From assembly GCA_017449025.1 (NCBI GenBank), contig JAFSKJ010000090.1, forward strand, positions 1 to 47,607: DNA of 47,607 nt, in the 5' to 3' direction. The notes below the pieces were generated by a model. It searched no databases. It saw nothing but the letters and a program-made list of their open reading frames with translations, and was not told where the DNA came from. Both the position numbers and the translations under genes were made by a program. This stretch comes from Prevotella sp. GTDB taxonomy: Bacteria > Bacteroidota > Bacteroidia > Bacteroidales > Bacteroidaceae. This document shows positions 1 through 8,076 of this stretch, piece by piece. The stretch's first letter is position 1; every line of letters starts with the position of its first letter.

Positions 1-143
1 CGTCCCTTCGGTGGCAAGCCAGCAGAGCTGGAGCGCTGTCACCCCTACGGGGTTGGGATTACATCCTCCTGTTTACAGGGGTTTTACCCCTGCCTATGCT
101 CTTTTCAGGCCTTCGGCCTTTAGGGTGGGAAACTTCAATTACT
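1..143. repeat. Hairpin array downstream of SGNH esterase gene (cut by window edge)
   Basis: This stretch has no credible gene. It is a run of short perfect hairpins: CCAGC-AGA-GCTGG (19-31), ACCCC-TAC-GGGGT (41-53), CAGGGG-TTTTA-CCCCTG (76-92) and AGGCC-TTC-GGCCT (107-119). The style matches palindromic repeat arrays common between genes in Bacteroidota, and it resembles the array at the right end of the window. It starts right after the stop codon of the esterase gene, so it could also act as that gene's 3' end structure. The left boundary is outside the window. Confidence 0.6.
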
Positions 144-1988
144 TCACGGCCGCACAAGGACCTTGCGCGACACAACGGAGCCGTCTTCCGAGCGGCAGAC
201 AACGATTTGTGCGCCCGAAGAGTGCTTGGCAGACTGCCTATAACCGCCAAGAGAATAACTGTCGCACGACGACGAGGTGCCGGTGACTGGCTTCTGAAGG
301 TGGATTATTGAGGCAGGAACAGATGTGCCTCCCATGCCCGTGGGCGGCTCTGTATTTGTGGTTATGCAGAGCTTGTCGAGACAGGCACCGTCCTCGCGCC
401 CGGCAATGGTGAGCGTGTGCTCACCCTCATTCAGATAGCCGCTGCAGAGTGTCTTCCAGTCCCACGAATCCGTCTGCAGGCCGTTGGCAAAGTTTTGCAA
501 GGGAGCGTCGATGCTAACCCAATAGCTGTCGTCGTCCCATGTGGGGCACTTTACACGGGCATAGACATAGTAGGTGTTGGAAGTAGTGGCATTGAACTTG
601 CAGGTGAGCATATAGGCATTGTTGGTAGGGGCTGCACTCGATGTCTGAGTGGCTGTAAGAAGATACTTGCCCTGAGAGGCCGAGGCATCGCTCACAAGGC
701 CGAAGGCTGTGCCCATGCTGCCGGTGCGCAGCGACTCTGCCTCTATCCACAGGGCCTCGCCGTAGTCATCCTCTTCGTCGTCGGCAGCCAGCGGGTCGGT
801 CTTGGTGAACAGGCTGAGGTCAACACATCCGCCCATGGTCTCATAGCCCTTGGCGTTCAGGTGAAGCCAGTCGTTCTCGAAGAGGAACTCCTGCTGCAAG
901 GCTTCAGGATCCTGCGGATTCTGCACAGCCAGGTCGAAGTCTATCACGCCGTCGAGCATCTTAGTGGTGCGTATCCACTTGTTGATAGTGCTGCGGCCCT
1001 TCTCGTGGTCGGCAGAATAGTAGCTGCTGTTCTTGAACGGCGTTATGGTGCCGCCGAAGACGTAGATGCCCTTCTGGTGAGCCTCACGTATTATCTGCTT
1101 GTAGACTTCGATAATACGCTTTGCCGTCTGCACGCCATTGCCCGTATAGCCCAGGTCGTTGACAGCCTCGAACAGTATTATCCACTTCACGCCCTCCTGC
1201 CCCAGCAGGTCGCGCTGATAGCGGTTCACGGCAGCCGGCCCCAAGCCTCCGCCCAGCACACAGTTGCCGCCGATGCCCATATTCAGCACACCCACCTGGC
1301 GCGTAGCCTCGTTTGACAGCAGCCGGCGCGAGAGCACGTCGGCCCAGCGGTTCTGCTGATTGGTGGTGGAGCCGCGCCCGTCGGTGATGGAGTTACCCAG
1401 AATGGCCACAGCCCCCGCCTCTTCAGGTGCCTCAACCTCCAATGAAAGAATGTTGTACCAGTGGTCGGTCTTGGTGGCTCCGCTGAAGTCGGTGGTGTTG
1501 CCCGACTTAAGATAAGAGGTGGTGCGCGAACCAGGGTGGCCGCTGACGCTCGTCGACGAGGCTGTGCCATAGTGTATGGTGATGGCTACGTTGGCACGGT
1601 CGCCTATGCTGAAGGCTATGGGGTCGGACACCGCCTTGCCGCCGGCAGCCATAGTCACCGAAGGGCTGCCATTGAAGGTCAGGCTTACAGTTGAGGTCTC
1701 GTCTATCTCGCTGCTGCTGCCAGACGTCTTGGCCAGGGCAAGCTCTACGGACTTTATCACGGTGGAGCCACTGCTGAACTCGTTGGTAAGCTTAAGGCGC
1801 ACCTTATCGCCACCCATAGATACCTGCACAATCTGGCGCAGCGAATTGTTGCCCAGTCCTGGCGACGGAGGATTGTTGTTGTTCTCTACAAGTTGGGGAG
1901 CCGTACCCCACGTTCCTACCCAATGGTTGTCGGCAAACATTGTTCCTGCCGTCAACAGGCAGGCAATAATAAAAGCTGTTTTCTTCAT
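144..1988 (-). CDS. Secreted SGNH/GDSL hydrolase with C-terminal CBM-like domain
   Basis: A 614-residue protein that starts with a signal peptide (about residues 1-19). Residues 22-185 form the beta-rich N-terminal domain seen in secreted SGNH esterases. The hydrolase core follows: GNSITDG (198-204) holds the likely nucleophile Ser200, block II is near NMGIGGN (236-242), block III is AVND (275-278), and DWLH (373-376) gives the Asp/His pair. Residues 412 to about 535 look like a carbohydrate-binding domain (WIEAES, then GKYLL). The C-terminus is a short beta-type tail, ending in KVLVRP, of the kind used as a type IX secretion signal in Prevotella-like species; that role is inferred. The likely job is deacylation of a plant polysaccharide at the surface. 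The substrate cannot be told from sequence. It has its own promoter at 2018-2025. Confidence 0.85.
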   Translation of the reverse strand: MKKTAFIIACLLTAGTMFADNHWVGTWGTAPQLVENNNNPPSPGLGNNSLRQIVQVSMGGDKVRLKLTNEFSSGSTVIKSVELALAKTSGSSSEIDETSTVSLTFNGSPSVTMAAGGKAVSDPIAFSIGDRANVAITIHYGTASSTSVSGHPGSRTTSYLKSGNTTDFSGATKTDHWYNILSLEVEAPEEAGAVAILGNSITDGRGSTTNQQNRWADVLSRRLLSNEATRQVGVLNMGIGGNCVLGGGLGPAAVNRYQRDLLGQEGVKWIILFEAVNDLGYTGNGVQTAKRIIEVYKQIIREAHQKGIYVFGGTITPFKNSSYYSADHEKGRSTINKWIRTTKMLDGVIDFDLAVQNPQDPEALQQEFLFENDWLHLNAKGYETMGGCVDLSLFTKTDPLAADDEEDDYGEALWIEAESLRTGSMGTAFGLVSDASASQGKYLLTATQTSSAAPTNNAYMLTCKFNATTSNTYYVYARVKCPTWDDDSYWVSIDAPLQNFANGLQTDSWDWKTLCSGYLNEGEHTLTIAGREDGACLDKLCITTNTEPPTGMGGTSVPASIIHLQKPVTGTSSSCDSYSLGGYRQSAKHSSGAQIVVCRSEDGSVVSRKVLVRP

Positions 1989-2017
1989 TCTGTCGATAAA
2001 TAGTTGATAATTGGCTG

Positions 2018-2025
2018 CAAAGGTA
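2018..2025 (-). promoter_or_regulatory. -7 promoter element for SGNH esterase gene
   Basis: On the minus strand this reads TACCTTTG, matching the Bacteroidota -7 consensus TAnnTTTG, about 30 bases before the ATG at 1988. The -33 element is poor (TTTC at a 20-base spacing), so strength is uncertain. Confidence 0.55.
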
Positions 2026-2084
2026 CAAATTATAAAAGAGAAAAGGAAACAAAAACGACTTTTTCTTACGGGAAATGTTAAATG

Positions 2085-2198
2085 ACATCGAGGCCTCGTC
2101 CGTAGAGTGGCACTTTACGGAGCTAAAGTGGCACTTTTTTGAAATTAAGTGCCACTTTACGATCGTAAAGTGCCACTCCTCATCAGGCATGTTCCACA
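2085..2198 (-). repeat. Palindromic KWHF-type dispersed repeat, copy 1
   Basis: A 114-bp sequence present again in opposite orientation at 29158-29271, over 90 percent identical by eye. It holds four units of AAAGTG-S-CACTTT (S is G or C), each a palindrome around its central base, some flanked by GTA/TAC. Read on the minus strand it has an open frame of about 40 codons with repeated KWHF/KCHF residues, also open in copy 2. I treat it as a repeat rather than a gene because the frame runs into unrelated sequence on both sides. The rest of the 1989-2240 gap is AT-rich promoter DNA. Confidence 0.8.
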
Positions 2199-2240
2199 TG
2201 CTCCATGTTTGCACCCGTAACGTCGTAATAGTATAGGATT

Positions 2241-4832
2241 CTATAGTCGGTTACGCTCACTCTGTCCGGCGTGGCTTCCCTTGTAGCGGCTCTTGGTGGC
2301 ATTGAATTTCCAAGAGATGTCGATGCCGATGCGTCGGGAGTCATTGTACTGGCGGAACTGCGTGCGGATGTTGATGCCGCAGTAGGCTGTCATCTCAGTA
2401 TAACGGGTATGCAGGATGTCATTAACAGAGAGCGCTACGTTGAGGCTCTTGTCCTTCAGGAACATCCGGTTAAGTCGGAGATTGATTCCGCCTGTGCTTT
2501 TCCTTTGAGAAGGCCCTGTCCTGTGATAGGGTGTCAAGTCTGCTTCGATGTTCAGCAGCCAGTCGTTGGGTAGCGTGAAGGTATTGTCAAAGTCGAATTG
2601 ACAGATAAGGTCGTTCCATGCGTGGGTGATGCCTATTGGCTCCAAGTCCTGCTTGCTAAAGCCGAACTCAATCATGTAGTCTGTTTGCCAGATGCCGATA
2701 GTTGGTGAGAGGTTGAACATGATGCCGTAGTTTTGCATCTTGGGCAAGTTGCGGTAGTCCATAATGATGACGCCAGGGTGGTTGATGTCATCGTAGGCAG
2801 TTTGGAATGAGGTATAGGGATTCTTGAAGTAAGTGTAAAAGGCTTGCATGTAGAGCCATCTCCATTGAGAAGTCCACGACAATTTGCGGGTGGTCTGTGG
2901 ACGGAGGTAAGGATTGCCTGTGTCGTATTCATACTTGCTGCGATAGTTGACTGCTGATGACAATAAATTGTAAGACGGATTTTGCCGAGAACACTGATAG
3001 GCTATGCTATGCTTCCATACCTCTCCCTGATAAGAGAGCGAGGCGCGGGGGATGAGCACGTGGTAGTCTGGGCTCTGTTCGCTGTCTTTCCGTCCGTTTG
3101 TCTCGTAGTCGTTATATTCATGCTGCCAGCGCAGTCCTGCGTTCAGCGATAGTTTGCCAGCCTTCAGGGCATAGTCTGCAAAGAGCGACCACATCTGGGT
3201 CTTTTGGTGTATGCTGTTGTCAGCAGAGAATCCGCTCTGGGTAAAGTTGCTCGTGCGGTTCACGTCCGATGCCTCCTCCCCAAATGTCAGCGAACCTTTC
3301 GGCACAGGGGCTGTGACGACGAGCTTTTCTGCGAAGAGACAGTTCTTGGTATGTGTCTCACTACTGATGGCGGTTGCGCCGATAGTGCCTCCTTCCATAT
3401 CCTTTTCGGAATGGTCTCCGTAGTAGTCGGCGCTGAAGTTCAGTTGCCACTTACCAAGTTCGCCGACATAGTAGGCATTTACGGCGTGTGACAGACGGGG
3501 GTGCAGTTTTGTTAGCGTGAGGTTACTGTCTTTGTCGACTGTCACACCGTCGCGTTGCACCACTTCGTCGCTGTTGATGCGCATCTCTGCATTGCCGATG
3601 AAACTGTTGGCGGTGTAGGTCAGGCCGAGAGAATGCTTCTCGGATATCTCCCAGTTCCAGCCGAGGTCGGCAAAGCAGTACTTTGTGCTGTTGCGCCAGT
3701 TGACGCTTTTTTGGTATTCCCAGGTTGATGAGGCTTGGAGTTGGTCGTTGGCCATGGCGTTGATAAGGACATTGTTGTCTGTCAGATAACCACGGGCAAA
3801 GAAATCCATGCCGTTGCGCAGGCGGTAGTTCAGAGCAGCATTGAGGTTTGCATAGTGCTCCTTGCCCTGTCGGTAGGCAGCCGAGAAATTGCCGCTCCAG
3901 CCTTCGCCAGCCTTACGGATAGTTTTCAGTCGGATGACAGAGGTGACTTCAGCACCATATTCCGCACCGGGATTGGTGATAATCTCTGCCGACAGTATTT
4001 CGTCAGCACGGAGACGGTCGAGTTCCTGCTCTTCGCGTACCTTTTTATTATTTATATAGATTTCTGGCTTACCATGACCTGCTATCTCGCCGTTGCTCAT
4101 CATCAGAGGCAGGTGGGTGAGCATTTCCGCGACAGAGCCAAATTGCTCCAACGGAGTGCCCTGAACCGAGACCAGCAGCCCCCTGTCGGTTGAAATATAT
4201 AGCAATCTCTGCCCCTTCACCGTAACTCCTTTTAATGTATAGTTATCTGGCTGCATCCGAATCGTTCCAAAAGCCCCCTCACGGCCTCCACCATGGGAGA
4301 GGGGACGATAGACAGTCTTGTAGCCGACGTAGGAGATGCGGAGAAGTATGTCCTCCCCCAAGGGGGAGGCTGGGTGGTGGCTGTAGGGGACAGCGAAGTA
4401 GCCGCTCTCGTTGCTGACACCGCCACCAAGCAGCGTGGAGTCTGCGGGATTGAGGATGGCAACATTGGCGTATGCCACGGGCCGACCCTGTTCGTCGACG
4501 ATGGTTCCCGTCAGGTGGCGGTCGGTCTTGTGGGTACACTCCACATAGATTCTTTTCCCTTCGGGTTTGCTTTCGTCTACAGTCATGCGGATGGGATAGA
4601 AACCTATCATCTGCAGGATGGCATCGGGTAGCGTCTTGTGACTGACGGTGGTGGTGACGCGGAAGTCCTCCAACTCGTCATAAAGGAAGTAGAGTGTATA
4701 GCCGCTGGGCTGCTGACTCAGTTCGCGCAGGGCATCTGAGAGCGACACGCTATCGTATGTTCGCGTAATGAGCTGCGCCATACCTGTTGCTGCGAGCAGG
4801 ATGGCAGTGAGGAGAATCAGAAGTCGTCTCAT
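2241..4832 (-). CDS. Outer-membrane beta-barrel protein with STN and carboxypeptidase-like domains
   Basis: An 863-residue outer-membrane protein. Residues 1-19 are a signal peptide. Residues 25 to about 82 look like an STN (secretin/TonB short N-terminal) domain. Residues 106-195 are a carboxypeptidase-regulatory-like beta sandwich (GTIVDEQGRPVAYANV). A degenerate plug-like region follows (about 197-300), and the rest is a beta barrel of the OMP_b-brl_3 type. It is the last gene of a sigma / anti-sigma / barrel operon, only 6 bases after the anti-sigma gene. By analogy with FecA-type systems it probably imports a ligand or reports its presence to the anti-sigma factor. The ligand is unknown and there is no SusD partner. 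Two short stretches in the carboxypeptidase-like domain (151-161 and 177-188) look like in-frame palindromic repeat insertions. Confidence 0.87.
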   Translation of the reverse strand: MRRLLILLTAILLAATGMAQLITRTYDSVSLSDALRELSQQPSGYTLYFLYDELEDFRVTTTVSHKTLPDAILQMIGFYPIRMTVDESKPEGKRIYVECTHKTDRHLTGTIVDEQGRPVAYANVAILNPADSTLLGGGVSNESGYFAVPYSHHPASPLGEDILLRISYVGYKTVYRPLSHGGGREGAFGTIRMQPDNYTLKGVTVKGQRLLYISTDRGLLVSVQGTPLEQFGSVAEMLTHLPLMMSNGEIAGHGKPEIYINNKKVREEQELDRLRADEILSAEIITNPGAEYGAEVTSVIRLKTIRKAGEGWSGNFSAAYRQGKEHYANLNAALNYRLRNGMDFFARGYLTDNNVLINAMANDQLQASSTWEYQKSVNWRNSTKYCFADLGWNWEISEKHSLGLTYTANSFIGNAEMRINSDEVVQRDGVTVDKDSNLTLTKLHPRLSHAVNAYYVGELGKWQLNFSADYYGDHSEKDMEGGTIGATAISSETHTKNCLFAEKLVVTAPVPKGSLTFGEEASDVNRTSNFTQSGFSADNSIHQKTQMWSLFADYALKAGKLSLNAGLRWQHEYNDYETNGRKDSEQSPDYHVLIPRASLSYQGEVWKHSIAYQCSRQNPSYNLLSSAVNYRSKYEYDTGNPYLRPQTTRKLSWTSQWRWLYMQAFYTYFKNPYTSFQTAYDDINHPGVIIMDYRNLPKMQNYGIMFNLSPTIGIWQTDYMIEFGFSKQDLEPIGITHAWNDLICQFDFDNTFTLPNDWLLNIEADLTPYHRTGPSQRKSTGGINLRLNRMFLKDKSLNVALSVNDILHTRYTEMTAYCGINIRTQFRQYNDSRRIGIDISWKFNATKSRYKGSHAGQSERNRL
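4275..4369 (-). repeat. Paired palindromic repeat pieces inside the barrel-protein gene
   Basis: Two GC-rich inverted repeats sit in frame in the coding sequence. One is CCTCCCCC-AA-GGGGGAGG at 4352-4369. The other has arms CCCCTC (4275-4280) and GAGGGG (4299-4304). They encode SHHPASPLGED and LSHGGGREGAF, which interrupt an otherwise ordinary carboxypeptidase-like domain. The composition and paired layout resemble the element in the purA-hisS gap. Confidence 0.5.
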
Positions 4833-4838
4833 AGCCGT

Positions 4839-5471
4839 TTACTCCACGATTAGTTGACGTTCCTTCAGCGTGACGTGCAGGCGCTCGAAGTGATTGAGGT
4901 CGCTGACAACATTCTTCAAGTCAGCCTGCGGGTTCCAGACGAAATGGAAACGGAGCTGTCGGGTGTCTTCACTCCGGAAGATTGTTTCAACCCCATAATG
5001 TGCGGCTATTTCCGGCAACATCTTTTCGAGAGGGATATTGTCGAATACCAAAGGTTGGACTGTAGTTGTGTCTGTTTCAAGGGTGGCGGCTGGTTTGGTG
5101 ATGTCAGCCTTAGACACCTTTATCACCTGCTCCGTCTGTGGAGCCTCAGCCTTCTGATACTTTCGCACCATACGGATAGTGGCAAAGGCGATACCAGAAA
5201 CAAAGAGAATGCCGATAAAGGCGGCGACCATCTTCAGCCAACTGTGGTTCGACGGCTTGGGATAGTGCTTCTCTGCAAATCGCTGCCATGCGGCTTCTAC
5301 ATGAGTGGAAGACTTTTCACTTTCATATCCCTGTCTGGCTGCAACCATCAGTCGGTAAGCCTCACGTGTCTCTTCATCCTTGTTGATGATGTCACGGATT
5401 TCCTGCTCGGAATATGCTTCAGGCTCGTCAAGCATTTCCAGTAGTCGGATGATGTCGGGGGTGGTTTCCAT
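4839..5471 (-). CDS. Short transmembrane anti-sigma factor (FecR-related)
   Basis: A 210-residue single-pass membrane protein. The cytoplasmic N-terminal part (1 to about 77) is helical and acidic, as in anti-sigma domains. One transmembrane segment spans about 79-99. The C-terminal periplasmic domain (about 141-210: PLVFDNIPLEKMLPEIAAHYG onward, ending RLHVTLKERQLIVE) matches the DUF4974/STN-like end of Bacteroidota FecR proteins. The usual FecR sensor domain of about 100 residues between membrane and DUF4974 is absent, replaced by a linker of about 40 residues. It lies 15 bases after the sigma gene and 6 bases before the barrel-protein gene, so the three are almost certainly one operon. The inferred role is to hold the sigma factor until the barrel protein signals. 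Confidence 0.82.
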   Translation of the reverse strand: METTPDIIRLLEMLDEPEAYSEQEIRDIINKDEETREAYRLMVAARQGYESEKSSTHVEAAWQRFAEKHYPKPSNHSWLKMVAAFIGILFVSGIAFATIRMVRKYQKAEAPQTEQVIKVSKADITKPAATLETDTTTVQPLVFDNIPLEKMLPEIAAHYGVETIFRSEDTRQLRFHFVWNPQADLKNVVSDLNHFERLHVTLKERQLIVE

Positions 5472-5486
5472 AACTTCTGCTGATTT

Positions 5487-5996
5487 TTAATGTCTGAATT
5501 GTTGTTGAACGCGACAGACAGACTGACTGAGATACTTGAAGACGGTTTTCAGGTTCATGTCCAGTTGCTGGGCAATCTCCTTCAGCGTGAGGTCCTCTTT
5601 GAAGCGCAGGCGGAAGATGGTGCGGTGAGGCTCTTGCAGATGGTTGTCGGCATAGTCGCATACCGCCTGCAGCGTCTCTGTTCGCTGCTCTATGTACCTC
5701 ATGTCCATCTCTGCTTCTATGGAATAGAGGTTCTTCACCTGCTCCCTAAGACTTTTCTGCCTGATACGGTTTATGCATCCATTGCGCACTGCCGTCAGCA
5801 GATAGGCCCTCGTCTTTGATGACTGGCGCTCACCATCGTCTTCAGCAGGCAGGATGTCGGCATCCATCAGTCGCACGAAAACATCTTGTACCACGTCTTC
5901 AGCCGCTTCGTCGGCATACAGCAGTGTCCTGGCCAGACGGTTCATCTCGCTGTAGTGCTGGCAGAATAGCCTTTGAAGTGTCGCTCTATCTATCAT
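5487..5996 (-). CDS. ECF-type RNA polymerase sigma-70 factor
   Basis: A sigma factor of about 169 residues. Region 2 is clear (LARTLLYADEAAEDVVQDVF, the -10 recognition and core-binding part), and region 4 follows (TIFRLRFKEDLTLKEIAQQL, then the recognition helix around MNLKTVFKYLSQSV). No sigma-1 or sigma-3 region is present, as expected for an ECF factor. I take the ATG at 5996; an in-frame GTG at 6008 would add four residues. It heads the operon with the anti-sigma factor and barrel protein, so it probably controls this operon and maybe others. A perfect inverted repeat lies 16 bases upstream of the ATG. Confidence 0.88.
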   Translation of the reverse strand: MIDRATLQRLFCQHYSEMNRLARTLLYADEAAEDVVQDVFVRLMDADILPAEDDGERQSSKTRAYLLTAVRNGCINRIRQKSLREQVKNLYSIEAEMDMRYIEQRTETLQAVCDYADNHLQEPHRTIFRLRFKEDLTLKEIAQQLDMNLKTVFKYLSQSVCRVQQQFRH

Positions 5997-6012
5997 TGCT
6001 AATATCACTTTT

Positions 6013-6029
6013 GTTCCCGTTTTGGGAAC
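6013..6029. promoter_or_regulatory. Inverted repeat upstream of the ECF sigma gene
   Basis: GTTCCC-GTTTT-GGGAAC is a perfect 6-bp inverted repeat with a 5-base centre, placed just before the sigma start codon. It could be an operator or a small mRNA hairpin in the leader. No T-run follows it on the minus strand, so it is not a typical terminator. The remaining gap up to 6121 is AT-rich and shows no TAnnTTTG element. Confidence 0.4.
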
Positions 6030-6121
6030 TATCTACAATATAGACAATTCAGAAAGCCGTTTTTTCTACGGAAACGCCAACTTTTTTCTTTTCAATGTTA
6101 GTGGAATCTGCTTACAGCACC

Positions 6122-6676
6122 TTAGAAACTCGGCTCTGCCTCGCCGCGCTCGTAGATTGTCCAACCGTCGCTGTCCTGCCAGTAGCCGGCAAAACGCAAT
6201 GTGGTAGCATCAGCATAATTGAAAAGGGCGCGTGTGCTGTAAGGCAGATAGGTAACAATATCTGTTTCATCGTATTCGCCATATAGGAACAGTCGGTTCT
6301 CGCCCACGCCCTTTTCGTTGCGTTCCCATATCAGCATCCAAGTCCCCGTGAAAGCACCGTTTGTCGGTGTCATGTTCTCCCAGTCGGTGTACTGCTCCTG
6401 ACCGTCAATGGTTACTACTTGTCGCGACTGCCATTTGCGGCGTCCGCTGAGTGTTCCGTCGGCATTGAACGTAAGTTGCTCGAACACGCGCTGCTTGTCG
6501 CCGATACGCTCGATGTGCCACGTGCCCACGATGAACGGCGTGTATTGCGTCCGCAGCTGCTCGGTCTTTTCATGTGCCTCCGTGTCAGCCCTTTGAGGCT
6601 CGTCGAAGCCGCAAGAGGCGAGGGAGAAGGCAACAAGCATAGCAAAGGCGATTCTCCAAATCTTCATTGTTTTCAT
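6122..6676 (-). CDS. Lipocalin-like lipoprotein of unknown function
   Basis: A lipoprotein of about 184 residues. I choose the ATG at 6676 because it gives a standard signal peptide (MKTMKIWR, hydrophobic stretch, lipobox LASC); longer starts to 6706 would put a second hydrophobic run in front. After the lipid-anchored Cys the mature part contains GTWHIERI, then LTFNADGTLSG and several further beta strands with Trp and Tyr, a pattern of lipocalin-like domains in Bacteroidota. Function is unknown. It lies between the VWA lipoprotein gene, from which a strong terminator separates it, and the sigma-factor operon. No clear promoter is visible upstream. Confidence 0.75.
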   Translation of the reverse strand: MKTMKIWRIAFAMLVAFSLASCGFDEPQRADTEAHEKTEQLRTQYTPFIVGTWHIERIGDKQRVFEQLTFNADGTLSGRRKWQSRQVVTIDGQEQYTDWENMTPTNGAFTGTWMLIWERNEKGVGENRLFLYGEYDETDIVTYLPYSTRALFNYADATTLRFAGYWQDSDGWTIYERGEAEPSF

Positions 6677-6720
6677 CATCGTTATCAATATATTAATGCA
6701 GTACATGATTAAACGCTGAA

Positions 6721-6751
6721 AAAAGGAACAGCTGTCCCAGCTGTTCCTTTT
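6721..6751 (-). terminator. Rho-independent terminator of the VWA lipoprotein gene
   Basis: A perfect 14-bp stem (AAAAGGAACAGCTG and its complement) closes a 3-base loop. On the minus strand it is followed by a T-run of six. It lies 23 bases after the stop codon of the VWA gene and insulates the downstream lipoprotein gene. Confidence 0.9.
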
Positions 6752-6774
6752 AAATGATTGTCTGAATGTTGTCT

Positions 6775-8076
6775 TTACTTTGTGAACACCATCTTGAACT
6801 CCTTCTCACCCTGGACTCTGCCGTCGGGTGTGTAGACGGTTACCCATACAACGTGCTCCTTGCCGTCGAAGAGATCCTCAACATTGGTGGTGCTGATGAT
6901 GTAAGAGTGGGTCAGGGCTGCTGTTACGGGCAGGTCGTCGAGCGTTACGCCAGAGAAGCTGGGATCGACATAGAGAGTGGTACCGCCAGTGATTTCGGAG
7001 AGGGTCCAGGGGTGCTCCTGCGTTGCAGTTTCAGCATAGTTGGTAGGTGTACCAGAATATACGGTGTGTATAGTTCCCTTGGTGACTGGCCAGTTGAGGC
7101 TGTTCTTCACCCAGTTGACGCTGTAGTTTGAATGACCGTTGGGCTGGTTAGGCTCGTCGGTGAAGTTCACGTAGATGCGGTTGGCTCCTGTGCGGAAGGT
7201 GAACTGCTCGTCGGCAAAGCGGAGAGCTGCTACACCACACTCATAGTTGCTGCCGCCACCCGTGGCGTATGGTGCAACTGCATCCTGAAGGGCACTGGCG
7301 TTGGAACCGCCGAAGCCCTTGGTGCGGCTGGTGCCGGTAGAGCGGTTGAGATATGTGCTAAGTGCAGAGGCAGTGGTAAGGTCCATAGCTCCGGTAATAG
7401 CACCGTCGTAACCCACACATCCTACCTGAATGTTGAGAGTTGCCGACAGATTATTTACCCATTTCACGATGTCACGTGCAATGGCGTCGGACTCTTCATT
7501 CATGCTTCCAGAGTTGTCTACAAGGAATACGATGTCAACATTCGGATTGACAGCAACATCGTCGTCGTTGAGGTTCTCAACCTTGATTCCCTTTGGCTTG
7601 TAGTCGATGGAGATGAAAATGTTCTCGTCGGTTGTTGTCGTTGTTGGTGTCTGGGTTCCGTGAGGAACGCGGGGGTTGAGGCCACCTGCCACGCCACCGT
7701 AGATAACGCCGGAGGAATAGCCTTCCTCACCACTGCCTCCGCCGCCGACCTGGGTGCCGATGAGCTTAAGCCAGCTGCTCTTGTCGTCGGGATCCTGAAT
7801 ACCAGTCATGTTGAAACGAATTACCGACATACCGTCAACCTCTTCCACTGTGTAGTTGAGGTTGGGGATGGCAACGTTGGCGCTGGTAACCTCAGGATTG
7901 TCAATAGCCCAGCTGTCGCTTGGGATACCGTCAACAGTTGGCAACAGGGTGCCTGACGGGTTCGACGGGTTGGATGGGTTCAACGGCCCTGGATTAGACG
8001 GGATAAATCCTTCTTCACATGCTGCAAAACCGGCAGCAACAACAACGGCTGCCATGCACTTGATTAGGTTTTTCAT
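6775..8076 (-). CDS. Lipoprotein with von Willebrand factor A domain
   Basis: A 433-residue lipoprotein. The signal peptide ends in the lipobox FAAC, with the lipidated Cys at position 20. A short low-complexity NPSNPSNP spacer (33-40) follows, then a region of unknown fold (45-155) with a GGGGSGEEG loop. A von Willebrand A domain starts near residue 180; its metal-binding MIDAS motif is DNSGSM (Asp187, Ser189, Ser191). The last 60 residues form a separate beta-rich domain (LPVTAALTHSYIIS, then VVWVTVYTPDGRVQGEK). VWA lipoproteins usually hold other proteins or ligands by a bound divalent metal; the partner here is unknown. The gene stands alone, with its own promoter (8221-8251), a leader of about 140 bases and its own terminator. 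Confidence 0.85.
   Translation of the reverse strand: MKNLIKCMAAVVVAAGFAACEEGFIPSNPGPLNPSNPSNPSGTLLPTVDGIPSDSWAIDNPEVTSANVAIPNLNYTVEEVDGMSVIRFNMTGIQDPDDKSSWLKLIGTQVGGGGSGEEGYSSGVIYGGVAGGLNPRVPHGTQTPTTTTTDENIFISIDYKPKGIKVENLNDDDVAVNPNVDIVFLVDNSGSMNEESDAIARDIVKWVNNLSATLNIQVGCVGYDGAITGAMDLTTASALSTYLNRSTGTSRTKGFGGSNASALQDAVAPYATGGGSNYECGVAALRFADEQFTFRTGANRIYVNFTDEPNQPNGHSNYSVNWVKNSLNWPVTKGTIHTVYSGTPTNYAETATQEHPWTLSEITGGTTLYVDPSFSGVTLDDLPVTAALTHSYIISTTNVEDLFDGKEHVVWVTVYTPDGRVQGEKEFKMVFTK

Noticed and set aside
2085-2198. CRISPR-like repeated units (AAAGTGSCACTTT)
   Set aside because: Only four units, without uniform spacers of CRISPR length and without cas genes. The unit is a palindrome and recurs as a block elsewhere.
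1804-2214. Minus-strand frame of 136 codons across the KWHF repeat and the esterase start
   Set aside because: It overlaps the signal peptide region of the esterase gene in another frame; only the repeat part is shared with copy 2.
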